Assembly: GCA_964610115.1 (NCBI GenBank)
Contig: CAZSUW010000034.1
Span: 1-25,560 of the forward strand
Length of the DNA: 25,560 nt
Direction of reading: 5' to 3'
Source of the DNA: Litorimonas sp964610115
GTDB taxonomy: Bacteria > Pseudomonadota > Alphaproteobacteria > Caulobacterales > Maricaulaceae
Shown: positions 8,124 through 15,370 of the stretch, in pieces
How the letters are laid out: each line of letters starts with the position of its first letter
Position numbering within the stretch: the first letter of the stretch is position 1
Translations under genes and position numbers: made by a program
The notes under the pieces: generated by a model
The model's database searches: none
Seen by the model: the letters and a program-made list of their open reading frames with translations, nothing else
What the model was told of the DNA's origin: nothing

Positions 8124-10225
8124 GCGATCTCTTCCGGACAATCGCCTTTGATCCGCTTTTGCCTTGGCCCTGGATTGCCGCCATTACCGGGCTGGCTCTC
8201 TTAGCGGCTATCCTTGGCGGCGGATTACGATTGCGCAGTGCTATCCCAAGGAGCCTAGCCGCCCTTTTTCTAGCGCTTGCTTTATCCGGACCTCAGCGCG
8301 TTAGCGAGGATCGAACCCCTCTCCCAGATACAACAGTTCTGCTCGTCGATGAAAGCGAGTCTATGACGCTTGAAGACCGCGCAGAAACGGCGCGCACGCT
8401 TACTGATGCCCTGCGCACTACCATCTTAACCGATGGCCCTATGGACATCGTCACGGTCCCTATCCCGCCAGACCCAGATGGCACACGCCTCGCCCGCGCT
8501 TTGACAGATGCCTTGTCCTCCGTACCGGAAGGGCGATTAGCGGGCGTCATTGCCCTCACGGATGGGCGCTCTCATGATGTATCAGACGCCACGGCAGATA
8601 TCCTACCCGAAGGTGTCCCGTTTCATGGCCTTATCATTGGCAATCCCGAAGCCCGCGACCGCCGCATTAGTGCGATTACAGCGCCACGATTTGGTGTCGT
8701 CGGTGAAGAGGCGCAGTTCTCTTTGCGTGTAGATGACCCCGGCTTTGAAGGGGAACGCGCTTCGATAGAGGTTCGATTGAATGGGGAGCGTAAAGCCAGA
8801 TTTCCGATCACCATAGGGCAAACTCTCGACATCCCGCTAGAGATCGAACGCCGTGGACGCAACATTGTCGAAATGACCGTTGAGGCAGTGCCCGGAGGCG
8901 AGCTAACGTTAAACAATAATCTTTTTGTGGCTGAAATCTCGGGTATTCGTGACCGTATGCGCGTTCTGTTAATTACGGGCGAACCGCATAATGGCGGACG
9001 GGCATGGCGCAACCTTTTGAAATCTGATCCCGCTATCGACCTTGTCCAGTTTACGATTTTGGCTCAGCCCAACGAAAAGCCGATGCGAGCCTCTGCGCGT
9101 GAACTCAGTCTGATAGCATTTCCGACAAACCAGCTCTTTGAACAAACCCTCGACGAATTTGATTTGATCATCTTTGATCAATATGAACGGCGTCAGATGC
9201 GCCAACGCGGTGGCCGACGCGCGCCCACCATCTCGCCGCAATATTTCGCCAATATTGCCCGTTATGTCGAAGATGGTGGCGCCTTGCTTTTAGCAACCAG
9301 CCCCGCATTCGCTGAAGATGATCGCAGCTTGTTTCTTACGCCCCTCGTCAGCGTTTTACCGACACGTCCAACAGGCGAGGTCACCAATGCGTCTTTCAAG
9401 GCGGAACTCAATGAAAAAGGCCGTCTTCATCCCATTACACGCAGCTTCTCAGGTCGGGAAGATACACAATGGGGTCCTTGGTACCGCGCCATTGATAATG
9501 AACCTATTGCGGGCAATGTGCTGATGGAGGGGCCCGATGGGACACCGCTCTTCATCATTGATCGCGTTGGGGATGGACGCGTCGCCATGCTGATGAGTGA
9601 TCAAGCCTGGCTTTGGGCAAAAGGCCATGCAGGGGGCGGACCCTATCGCGAAATGTTTCGACGCACCGCGCATTGGCTTATGGGAGAGCCTGATCTGGAT
9701 GCCGAAACGCTAACGGCCCGCGCGCAAAATGGGCAACTTGTTATCGAACGCCGAACACTCGGTGATGTCCCTACCACAGCCGAGGTTATCGACCCTGACG
9801 GACGAACGCGGCGCGTGACCCTACAAGAAAGCGCGCCGGGGCTATTTACCGCCACTTTGCCTCTAAGCGATGGCGACAGTGCAGGCTTGGGCGCTTACCG
9901 TCTTCGCCATGGGGACATTAGCACCGTCGCTGCCGTGGGATCACTCAACCCGATTGAATATGCCGAATTACTACCAACGACAGACGTATTAAGTCCGCTC
10001 GCCGAAGCCACGGGAGGGTCTGTGCGCTATCTCGGCAATGACCTTCCGCTGATCCGACATGTTCGTGGCCGTGGCGATTTATCTGGGGCAAACTGGTTAG
10101 GCCTTCGCGACAATAATGTATCGATCGTCACGCAATCTAATCGTCAGCCCCTTGCCCCGCCTTTGCTGTTCTTTGTTCTCTTTTTCCTCTCGCTCGCCTG
10201 GGGCTGGTGGCGTGAAGCGCGTTAA
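8120..10225 (+). CDS. Membrane vWA / glutamine-amidotransferase-like protein
   Basis: A 701-residue membrane protein. Two helices lie at the N terminus (about 16-36 and 42-57) and one at the extreme C terminus (about 680-697), so most of the chain is probably periplasmic. The vWA domain begins at about residue 70 and has an apparently complete metal site: D77, S79, S81 in DESES, a candidate T122, and D148 in LTDG. After a beta-rich segment, a class-I amidotransferase-like fold starts at about 277 (RVLLITGEPHNGG), but no catalytic Cys is evident. The GTG start overlaps the upstream stop by four bases. It is the last gene of the MoxR unit. It may be a metal-binding ligand receptor for the ATPase complex; this is an inference. 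Confidence 0.85.
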   Translation: MSDLFRTIAFDPLLPWPWIAAITGLALLAAILGGGLRLRSAIPRSLAALFLALALSGPQRVSEDRTPLPDTTVLLVDESESMTLEDRAETARTLTDALRTTILTDGPMDIVTVPIPPDPDGTRLARALTDALSSVPEGRLAGVIALTDGRSHDVSDATADILPEGVPFHGLIIGNPEARDRRISAITAPRFGVVGEEAQFSLRVDDPGFEGERASIEVRLNGERKARFPITIGQTLDIPLEIERRGRNIVEMTVEAVPGGELTLNNNLFVAEISGIRDRMRVLLITGEPHNGGRAWRNLLKSDPAIDLVQFTILAQPNEKPMRASARELSLIAFPTNQLFEQTLDEFDLIIFDQYERRQMRQRGGRRAPTISPQYFANIARYVEDGGALLLATSPAFAEDDRSLFLTPLVSVLPTRPTGEVTNASFKAELNEKGRLHPITRSFSGREDTQWGPWYRAIDNEPIAGNVLMEGPDGTPLFIIDRVGDGRVAMLMSDQAWLWAKGHAGGGPYREMFRRTAHWLMGEPDLDAETLTARAQNGQLVIERRTLGDVPTTAEVIDPDGRTRRVTLQESAPGLFTATLPLSDGDSAGLGAYRLRHGDISTVAAVGSLNPIEYAELLPTTDVLSPLAEATGGSVRYLGNDLPLIRHVRGRGDLSGANWLGLRDNNVSIVTQSNRQPLAPPLLFFVLFFLSLAWGWWREAR

Positions 10226-10278
10226 GGGCTAATTCAATCTGTTGTGTTAAGTAACGTCTTATGCAGAAGGGACATGTC

Positions 10279-10680
10279 ATGCGTCATCTCTTGATCCTTG
10301 TTATCGCGGCCACCATGCTTTCTGGCTGCATGACGGTTGCCAAAGGCACAGCCAAGGCCGTTAGTTTGCCCGTCAAAGGCGCTTACCACGGCACGAAAGC
10401 GGTTGGCAGAGGCGTTATTGGCACAACAAAATTTGTCGGACGCAGTGTCTATGCGACGGGGAAAGGCATATATTATGTCGGCACAGTTCCCGTCAAAATC
10501 ACCGACAAAGCGCTCGACACATCTGCAAAAGTCCTCAGCGTGACAACACAAGCGGTTGACCTAACGGGAAAAGTTGTGACCGTTACACGTGAAATCCAAT
10601 CGGCTCAACTGGATGCAGAGCTACGCGGCATTCGCGCCGCTACGAATCTTTTATCTGTCACCATTGACGCAATTTCCTAA
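10279..10680 (+). CDS. Small lipoprotein with 11-residue repeats
   Basis: A 133-residue predicted lipoprotein of unknown function. The ATG at 10279 is preferred to one at 10261 because AGAAGGGA lies six bases before it and gives a short leader, MRHLLILVIAATMLSGC, with the lipobox cysteine at 17. The mature part is rich in Gly, Lys, Thr and Val. At 39-71 it shows an 11-residue periodicity: TKAVGRGVIGT, TKFVGRSVYAT, then GKGIYYVGTVP. Such 11-mers suggest a long amphipathic helix lying on a membrane. The sequence before them (VAKGTAKAVSLPVKGAYHG) resembles short lipoproteins seen in related bacteria. It follows the MoxR unit by 53 bases on the same strand and may be read with it. Confidence 0.75.
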   Translation: MRHLLILVIAATMLSGCMTVAKGTAKAVSLPVKGAYHGTKAVGRGVIGTTKFVGRSVYATGKGIYYVGTVPVKITDKALDTSAKVLSVTTQAVDLTGKVVTVTREIQSAQLDAELRGIRAATNLLSVTIDAIS

Positions 10681-10700
10681 ACTTTTTCCCGATTTCTATC

Positions 10701-10716
10701 ATGTGACCGCTCACAT
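10701..10716. promoter_or_regulatory. Inverted repeat upstream of secreted-protein gene
   Basis: ATGTGA-CCGC-TCACAT is a perfect six-base inverted repeat with a four-base centre, about 26 bases upstream of a candidate -35 element. Its position suits an operator. It resembles a CRP/FNR-type half-site pair but has a centre two bases shorter than the standard TGTGA-N6-TCACA, so I do not name the regulator. Confidence 0.35.
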
Positions 10717-10741
10717 CGCTTAATTGTGAACGTCCCTTCAG

Positions 10742-10770
10742 TTGAGCGCAGTCACCCTTTTTGGTATCCT
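10742..10770 (+). promoter_or_regulatory. Candidate sigma-70-like promoter
   Basis: TTGAGC (10742-10747) and TATCCT (10765-10770) are spaced by 17 bases, a normal spacing for a housekeeping promoter. The predicted start point at about 10777 would fall in the ribosome site of the next gene (GAAAGGA at 10775-10781), which makes the leader very short and lowers my confidence. Confidence 0.35.
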
Positions 10771-10789
10771 GCCTGAAAGGATATCTGCT

Positions 10790-11413
10790 ATGAAAACCAT
10801 TCTTCCCCTCTCTGCCGCCGTAACACTTGTCCTAGCTTCAACAGCTTCCGCAAAAGGCGTTGGCTTTGATGCCGATTTCACAGCCGGTGTCACGGGTCCA
10901 ATAAAAATCGAAGTGGTCCTGTCTGATGACTTGGCCTATCGCGCTAACAATCTGCCGGAAAAACTCTCTGATCGCGGCAATGCTAGAGGTCCCCGTGACG
11001 GCTTTTCTGGCAATGGCTATTATGGAGAAAGAGATCTTCAGCGGCTAATTGACGAAACATTAGAGGAACTCTCTGACGACTTTTCTAAGGCTGGAATACG
11101 TGTAAGCGACACGTCCGCCACTGTCTTGACAGTTACCCTTGAGGACGTTCGCAATAATCGCCCAACCTTCCGCCAGCTCACAGAACAGCCTTCTCTCGAT
11201 TTCCAAAGCTTCGGCATTGGGGGCGCAGAGCTGTCCGCAGTCGTTACCAGTGCCTCTGGTGAAACCATTGGCACCATGGATTATCGCTGGTACGATTCAC
11301 TTGATCCGACGGGCTTTAACCAAGCCAACGGGGTCTGGACGGATACGAACCGAGCGATCTCCCGTTTTTCAAGACGCGTCACGAAAACCTTAAAAAAACA
11401 AGGCGCCGTCTAG
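10790..11413 (+). CDS. Secreted protein of unknown function
   Basis: A 207-residue exported protein. The ATG at 10790 has GAAAGGA eight bases before it and opens a clear signal peptide ending in TASA before KG (cleavage near 22-23). An upstream in-frame TTG at 10742 would spoil the leader and is rejected. The mature chain has an acidic, glycine-rich stretch around YYGERDLQRLIDETLEEL, then strands, a segment with DYRWYDS, and a basic C-terminal helix (SRFSRRVTKTLKK). No cysteines or known catalytic motif are seen. The layout recalls small periplasmic proteins with a terminal helix that pairs with similar domains, but I do not recognise the family. It converges on queE with 16 bases between stops. 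Confidence 0.72.
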   Translation: MKTILPLSAAVTLVLASTASAKGVGFDADFTAGVTGPIKIEVVLSDDLAYRANNLPEKLSDRGNARGPRDGFSGNGYYGERDLQRLIDETLEELSDDFSKAGIRVSDTSATVLTVTLEDVRNNRPTFRQLTEQPSLDFQSFGIGGAELSAVVTSASGETIGTMDYRWYDSLDPTGFNQANGVWTDTNRAISRFSRRVTKTLKKQGAV

Positions 11414-11429
11414 ATAACAGCTTCCCTTG

Positions 11430-12089
11430 TTAGGGCACCCCGATAAATTTGTGCGTCTGAACGGACAGACGCCATTGCGGATGATTTAGGCAATACTCAA
11501 ATGCGGCCTGCGTGTTCGCGACCGTTTGCTCTCGGTCGTCGCACAACCCGTCCTTACCGAATGCATCTAAGGGCTGGAGATAGAAGTGTTCAAAATCAAG
11601 ATGCGCAAATTCCTCAGGGTGATTAGTCGTTTGCGGAAAAACCAGCTTTAGCTCATGCCCTGAGGTTTGCTTCACCGGCGCGTTCGCTTTGGGACTCACG
11701 CAGATCCAATCCAGACCATCTGGCGCTTCAATCGTCCCGTTTGTTTCTACCGCAATTTTAAACCCCTGCCCTTTAAGCGCTGCGATCAAGGGCGTATCAA
11801 GCTGCAATAAGGGCTCTCCACCCGTGCAGATAACCCAGCGTTGGCCCGCACTGTCCGGCCAAAATGATGCGCATTTCGACGCTAAGCCGTCTGCATCAAA
11901 CCGTCCGCCGTTAATCCCATCTGTGCCGACGAAATCCGTGTCACAAAAAGAACAAACCGCAGTCGCACGATCCTCTTCGCGACCACTCCAGAGATTGCAT
12001 CCCGCAAAGCGCAGGAAAACAGCGACGCGCCCCGCTTGCGCGCCCTCTCCCTGGACGGTCAAATAGATTTCTTTGATCGCGTATCTCAT
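11430..12089 (-). CDS. queE: 7-carboxy-7-deazaguanine synthase
   Basis: A 219-residue radical-SAM enzyme that converts 6-carboxytetrahydropterin to 7-carboxy-7-deazaguanine in the queuosine pathway. The iron-sulfur ligands are C31, C46 and C49, giving the C-x14-C-x2-C spacing seen in one QueE subgroup. The substrate/SAM loop TVQGEG is at 11-16 and the GGEPLL motif is at 90-95. Length is normal. The start overlaps the queC stop by four bases (ATGA), so the two genes form an operon with queC first. No queD or folE is visible beside it. Confidence 0.95.
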   Translation of the reverse strand: MRYAIKEIYLTVQGEGAQAGRVAVFLRFAGCNLWSGREEDRATAVCSFCDTDFVGTDGINGGRFDADGLASKCASFWPDSAGQRWVICTGGEPLLQLDTPLIAALKGQGFKIAVETNGTIEAPDGLDWICVSPKANAPVKQTSGHELKLVFPQTTNHPEEFAHLDFEHFYLQPLDAFGKDGLCDDREQTVANTQAAFEYCLNHPQWRLSVQTHKFIGVP

Positions 12090-12811
12090 ACGGTCTGTTT
12101 CGCCGCTCGATAGGTGGCCCAGCCGTTCGCACGCAGTTCACAGGCCGGACATTCGCCACACCCATAGCCCCAGTCGTGCAAGGTATCATGGACACCCCGA
12201 TAACAGGTATGGCTATCCGTACAGATGAGATTGACAAGGGCCTCGCCCCCAATCTCCTCGGCCAGTTCCCAAGCCTGCGCTTTGCTTCGGTGCATAAGCG
12301 GCGTGTGCAGTTTGAACACTTTATCCATCCCAAGAGAGATCGCTTTCATCTGCGTGTCCAGAGTTTCGGCCCGACAATCAGGATAACCTGAAAAGTCCGC
12401 TTCACACATTCCTGCGGCCAGATGTGTGAAACCCCGACGCCAACCCACCGCTGCAGAATAGGTCAAAAAAACAAGGTTGCGGCCCGGAACAAAAGTATTT
12501 GGCAAGCCGCTGTCCAGCGTTTCTATCTCTCGCTCCCGGGTTAGCGCCGTATCACTAATCGCGCCGAAGCCGGCCAAGTCGATTATGTGGTCTTGGCCAA
12601 GTTGCGATGCGTTCGGCACAAAGTTAGCTGTGCGCTCTAACAAGGTCTGCCGTGCCGTCAGTTCAATTTCGTGGCGCTGACCGTAGGCGAAACCAATTGT
12701 CTCCACATGGTCAAACCGTTGCAAGGCCCACGCCAGCACGGTCGCGCTATCTTGCCCACCAGAGAATAGAACCCCTACGCGATCGCCAATCTTGTGTAGG
12801 GTCGTTGCCAT
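12086..12811 (-). CDS. queC: 7-cyano-7-deazaguanine synthase
   Basis: A 241-residue ATP-dependent enzyme that turns 7-carboxy-7-deazaguanine into preQ0, the step after QueE. The pyrophosphatase loop SGGQDS is at 17-22. The zinc site is formed by four cysteines near the C terminus (about 203, 218, 221 and 224), the last three in CGECPAC. Length and motif order match the family. It is first in the queC-queE pair. I see no convincing preQ1-type riboswitch in the 136 bases between it and the divergent secreted-protein gene. Confidence 0.96.
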   Translation of the reverse strand: MATTLHKIGDRVGVLFSGGQDSATVLAWALQRFDHVETIGFAYGQRHEIELTARQTLLERTANFVPNASQLGQDHIIDLAGFGAISDTALTREREIETLDSGLPNTFVPGRNLVFLTYSAAVGWRRGFTHLAAGMCEADFSGYPDCRAETLDTQMKAISLGMDKVFKLHTPLMHRSKAQAWELAEEIGGEALVNLICTDSHTCYRGVHDTLHDWGYGCGECPACELRANGWATYRAAKQTV

Positions 12812-12947
12812 GACGCGGACTTAGTCATCCTATGCAATCATCTCAACCATTTGCGCGCAGTCGAAATCCACGCGGGCCGTCAAATGCTCATCTTGGCATC
12901 CTTCCTGCATTTGCGTGGCTATGCCGAATCTCATCAAAGCCCGCTTC

Positions 12948-13448
12948 ATGTCAGGGTCTAAGACATCACGCTATCTCATCGGCGGGTTTATTGCTTTGGA
13001 GCTACTTGCGATTCCGGCCGCTGCGCAGATTGTTCAGACCGTTTCGTTTAAAATCGAGCCTACGGTGATAGCCTCTAAAGTCCCGTTAGAGACAGCTGGA
13101 CGGACCGATTTCGTTGTCATCTCTAATGCCCCTTTTTATATCACTGCCGCCAATATGATCGGCGATATCAACGTGTCAGTGAGTGTTTCTGGACAGGTTG
13201 GCGAACTCATTTTTGGCCAGTCCGCGCAGTTACCTGGGCCTGCGAGCCGTTGTGCGACAGTTACATCTCCAGCACCGACGCCGATCTATCAGGCCACCCA
13301 GCGCACCGCCGCAAAACGCGGTGAAACCGCCGAACAGGCGATCATTATGACCTTCACTTATGATCCTGTCGCCACGCCCGATTTTCAATTCAGCACAGAT
13401 GATGTGGCAATGGTAGCCGCCGCGTGTGACCAAATAGGGTCCAGCTAA
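12948..13448 (+). CDS. Small secreted protein of unknown function
   Basis: A 166-residue exported protein. I choose the ATG at 12948 because it gives a compact signal peptide ending in PAAA before QI (about 26). In-frame alternatives are ATG 12921 and GTG 12915; none of the three has a strong ribosome site, so the start is uncertain. The mature part is beta-rich, with alternating short strands such as INVSVSVSGQVGEL, and contains two cysteines (SRCATV and AACDQ) that could form a disulfide. This looks like a small periplasmic or surface beta-sandwich, but I do not recognise a family. The last four bases overlap the stop of recQ on the other strand. Confidence 0.6.
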   Translation: MSGSKTSRYLIGGFIALELLAIPAAAQIVQTVSFKIEPTVIASKVPLETAGRTDFVVISNAPFYITAANMIGDINVSVSVSGQVGELIFGQSAQLPGPASRCATVTSPAPTPIYQATQRTAAKRGETAEQAIIMTFTYDPVATPDFQFSTDDVAMVAAACDQIGSS

Positions 13449-15253
13449 TTGATTGCCTCTAAGAAGGCGCTGCCAAAGCGTTCGAATTTAACTTCGCCCA
13501 CGCCGGAAACCTGCAACATTTGATCGCGGCTAACAGGTCGCTTTTGCGCCATGTCGATTAAGGTGGCGTCAGAGAAAATGATATAGGCGGGCTTACCCAG
13601 TTCGCGGGCCATATCACGTCGCAAGGTTTTAAGTTTCACCAGAAGATCTTGATCCGCCTGATCGAGCAATTCGGGCGCGGGTCGACGGCGATTGGATGAC
13701 TTCTGAGCTTTCGATTTTGGCGTCACGGGTTCTGTCATCAAAAAGCCGCCGCCATCACCTTTCGCTATTGCCGCGCCTTTTTCTGTCACCTCAATCCGGC
13801 CATAGGCCTGCATATTGACCCGTAGATAACCGCCTGCGACAGCTTGCCTGACTAAGGCTTTAAAGAAACGATCCGACCACCTCTCCCCCGTTCCAAACGC
13901 GGGTAAGGTATCATGGCCAAACTGTCTGATTTTTTCAGTGTCTGCTCCGCGTGCCACCGCAATGACATGGTTGGCACCAAAGCGTTCGCCTGTCTGTTGG
14001 GCAGCATGAATGAGTGCGATAGCCGCCTCTGTTGCATCAATACGTTTTGGCGGGTTTTCGCAGACGTCACAACGACCACATTCTGGTACGCTCTCCCCAA
14101 AATAGGTCATGAGAACTTGCCGACGACAAGATGAGGCTTCGCAATAGCCCAGCAGCGCGTCTAGGCGTTTATGCTCTCGTAGCTGGTGGTCCGGATCGGA
14201 ACCGTCATCGCTAATGAATTGTCGGCGCATCCGGATATCATCGAGACCATAAAGCATTACAGTTTCGGCAGGCTGACCATCCCGTCCAGCCCGGCCTATT
14301 TCTTGGTAATAAGCCTCGGGTGAACTCGGTAAATTGGCATGAAAAACGAAGCGAATATCCGGTTTGTCGATCCCCATTCCAAAGGCAATGGTGGCGACCA
14401 TAACGATGCCGTCTTCGGCCAGAAATCGTTCCTGATTAGCGAAACGATCTTCGGCGCTCATCCCCGCATGATAAGGCAGAGCGTTATAGCCAGCCGCTTG
14501 TAAGGTGCGAGCGTGCTCTTCAACATTCTTTCGAGACAACGCGTAGATAATCCCAGAATTACCCTTATGTTTCTGCATGAAATCAAGCAGTTGTCGCGTT
14601 CGGTTCAACTTCGCGGTAACGGTCAGAGACAGGTTTGGGCGATCAAAGCCTTGGACGAAAATCCGCCCATCCCCGCCAAATAGTGTCTCGGCAATATCGG
14701 TGCGCGTCCCTTCATCTGCGGTCGCTGTGAACGCCGCGATGCGCGCTGTTGGGAATAGCGACTTTAAGCGCTGAAGATCTGCATATTCCGGTCGGAACGC
14801 TGGCCCCCATTTCGACACACAATGGGCTTCATCAATCACGAAAAGCGGCGGCTTAAGCTGTTCCATGGCGGCGAGCATTCGCGGCGTCATAAGGCGCTCG
14901 GGTGAGAGATAGAGCAGGCTCACTTCCCCGCGCGCAACTCGCCGCCATTCTTCGATGTTTCGCGCGCGATCTTGGCCAGAATGGATGCAACTGACCGCAA
15001 CACCATTTGCCCGAAGTGCCGCGACCTGATTATCCATGAGGGCGACGAGCGGACTGACGACGACCGTACAGCCCTCAAGCATTATAGCCGGCACTTGATA
15101 ACAAAGCGATTTCCCGGCGCCAGTTGGCATCACAGCCAGCAAATGCGATCCTGACAAGATCGTATCGATGGCAGGTTCTTGGCCTGGTCGAAACGCATCA
15201 TGCCCGAAGACAGTCTTCAGCGCCTTATACTTATCCGAAAATCGTTGCGGCAT
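13445..15253 (-). CDS. recQ: ATP-dependent DNA helicase RecQ
   Basis: A 602-residue 3'-5' DNA helicase acting in recombination and replication-fork repair. The Walker A motif MPTGAGKS is at 42-49, followed by DEAH (141-144). An aromatic-rich-loop-like segment comes next (HCVSKWGPAFRPEY; the usual WGHDFRP reads WGPAFRP). The second helicase domain contains QEIGRAGRDG. A four-cysteine zinc region (CEASSC and CGRCDVC) precedes the winged-helix part. A C-terminal HRDC domain is present in about the last 75 residues. The ATG at 15253 is chosen; a GTG six bases upstream is the alternative. It is divergent from the ABC exporter and its stop overlaps that of the plus-strand secreted protein. Confidence 0.96.
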   Translation of the reverse strand: MPQRFSDKYKALKTVFGHDAFRPGQEPAIDTILSGSHLLAVMPTGAGKSLCYQVPAIMLEGCTVVVSPLVALMDNQVAALRANGVAVSCIHSGQDRARNIEEWRRVARGEVSLLYLSPERLMTPRMLAAMEQLKPPLFVIDEAHCVSKWGPAFRPEYADLQRLKSLFPTARIAAFTATADEGTRTDIAETLFGGDGRIFVQGFDRPNLSLTVTAKLNRTRQLLDFMQKHKGNSGIIYALSRKNVEEHARTLQAAGYNALPYHAGMSAEDRFANQERFLAEDGIVMVATIAFGMGIDKPDIRFVFHANLPSSPEAYYQEIGRAGRDGQPAETVMLYGLDDIRMRRQFISDDGSDPDHQLREHKRLDALLGYCEASSCRRQVLMTYFGESVPECGRCDVCENPPKRIDATEAAIALIHAAQQTGERFGANHVIAVARGADTEKIRQFGHDTLPAFGTGERWSDRFFKALVRQAVAGGYLRVNMQAYGRIEVTEKGAAIAKGDGGGFLMTEPVTPKSKAQKSSNRRRPAPELLDQADQDLLVKLKTLRRDMARELGKPAYIIFSDATLIDMAQKRPVSRDQMLQVSGVGEVKFERFGSAFLEAIN

Positions 15254-15265
15254 TACCACGTGGAG

Positions 15266-15289
15266 TGCGACGCGATCTATTGAGTCGCA
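15266..15289. promoter_or_regulatory. Inverted repeat in the recQ / exporter divergent region
   Basis: TGCGAC and GTCGCA form six-base arms with a 12-base spacer, placed 13 bases upstream of the recQ start and about 80 upstream of the exporter start. An eight-base palindrome CCACGTGG (15256-15263) is adjacent. Either could be a regulator site for one or both genes, but such short repeats may arise by chance. Confidence 0.25.
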
Positions 15290-15370
15290 AGATGACAGCC
15301 TGTGTTTATCCGCGCTTTTCGCAGCCCACTCTCTTTGCAGAATTCAGCCAGTTCGATAGGCGCAACAAAG

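Noticed and set aside
10701..10716. CRP-type binding site
   Set aside because: The half-sites TGTGA and TCACA are separated by four bases rather than the usual six, so I list only an unnamed inverted repeat.
12812..12947. preQ1-type riboswitch upstream of queC
   Set aside because: I found no C-rich aptamer loop with a matching A-rich tail in the leader on the minus strand.
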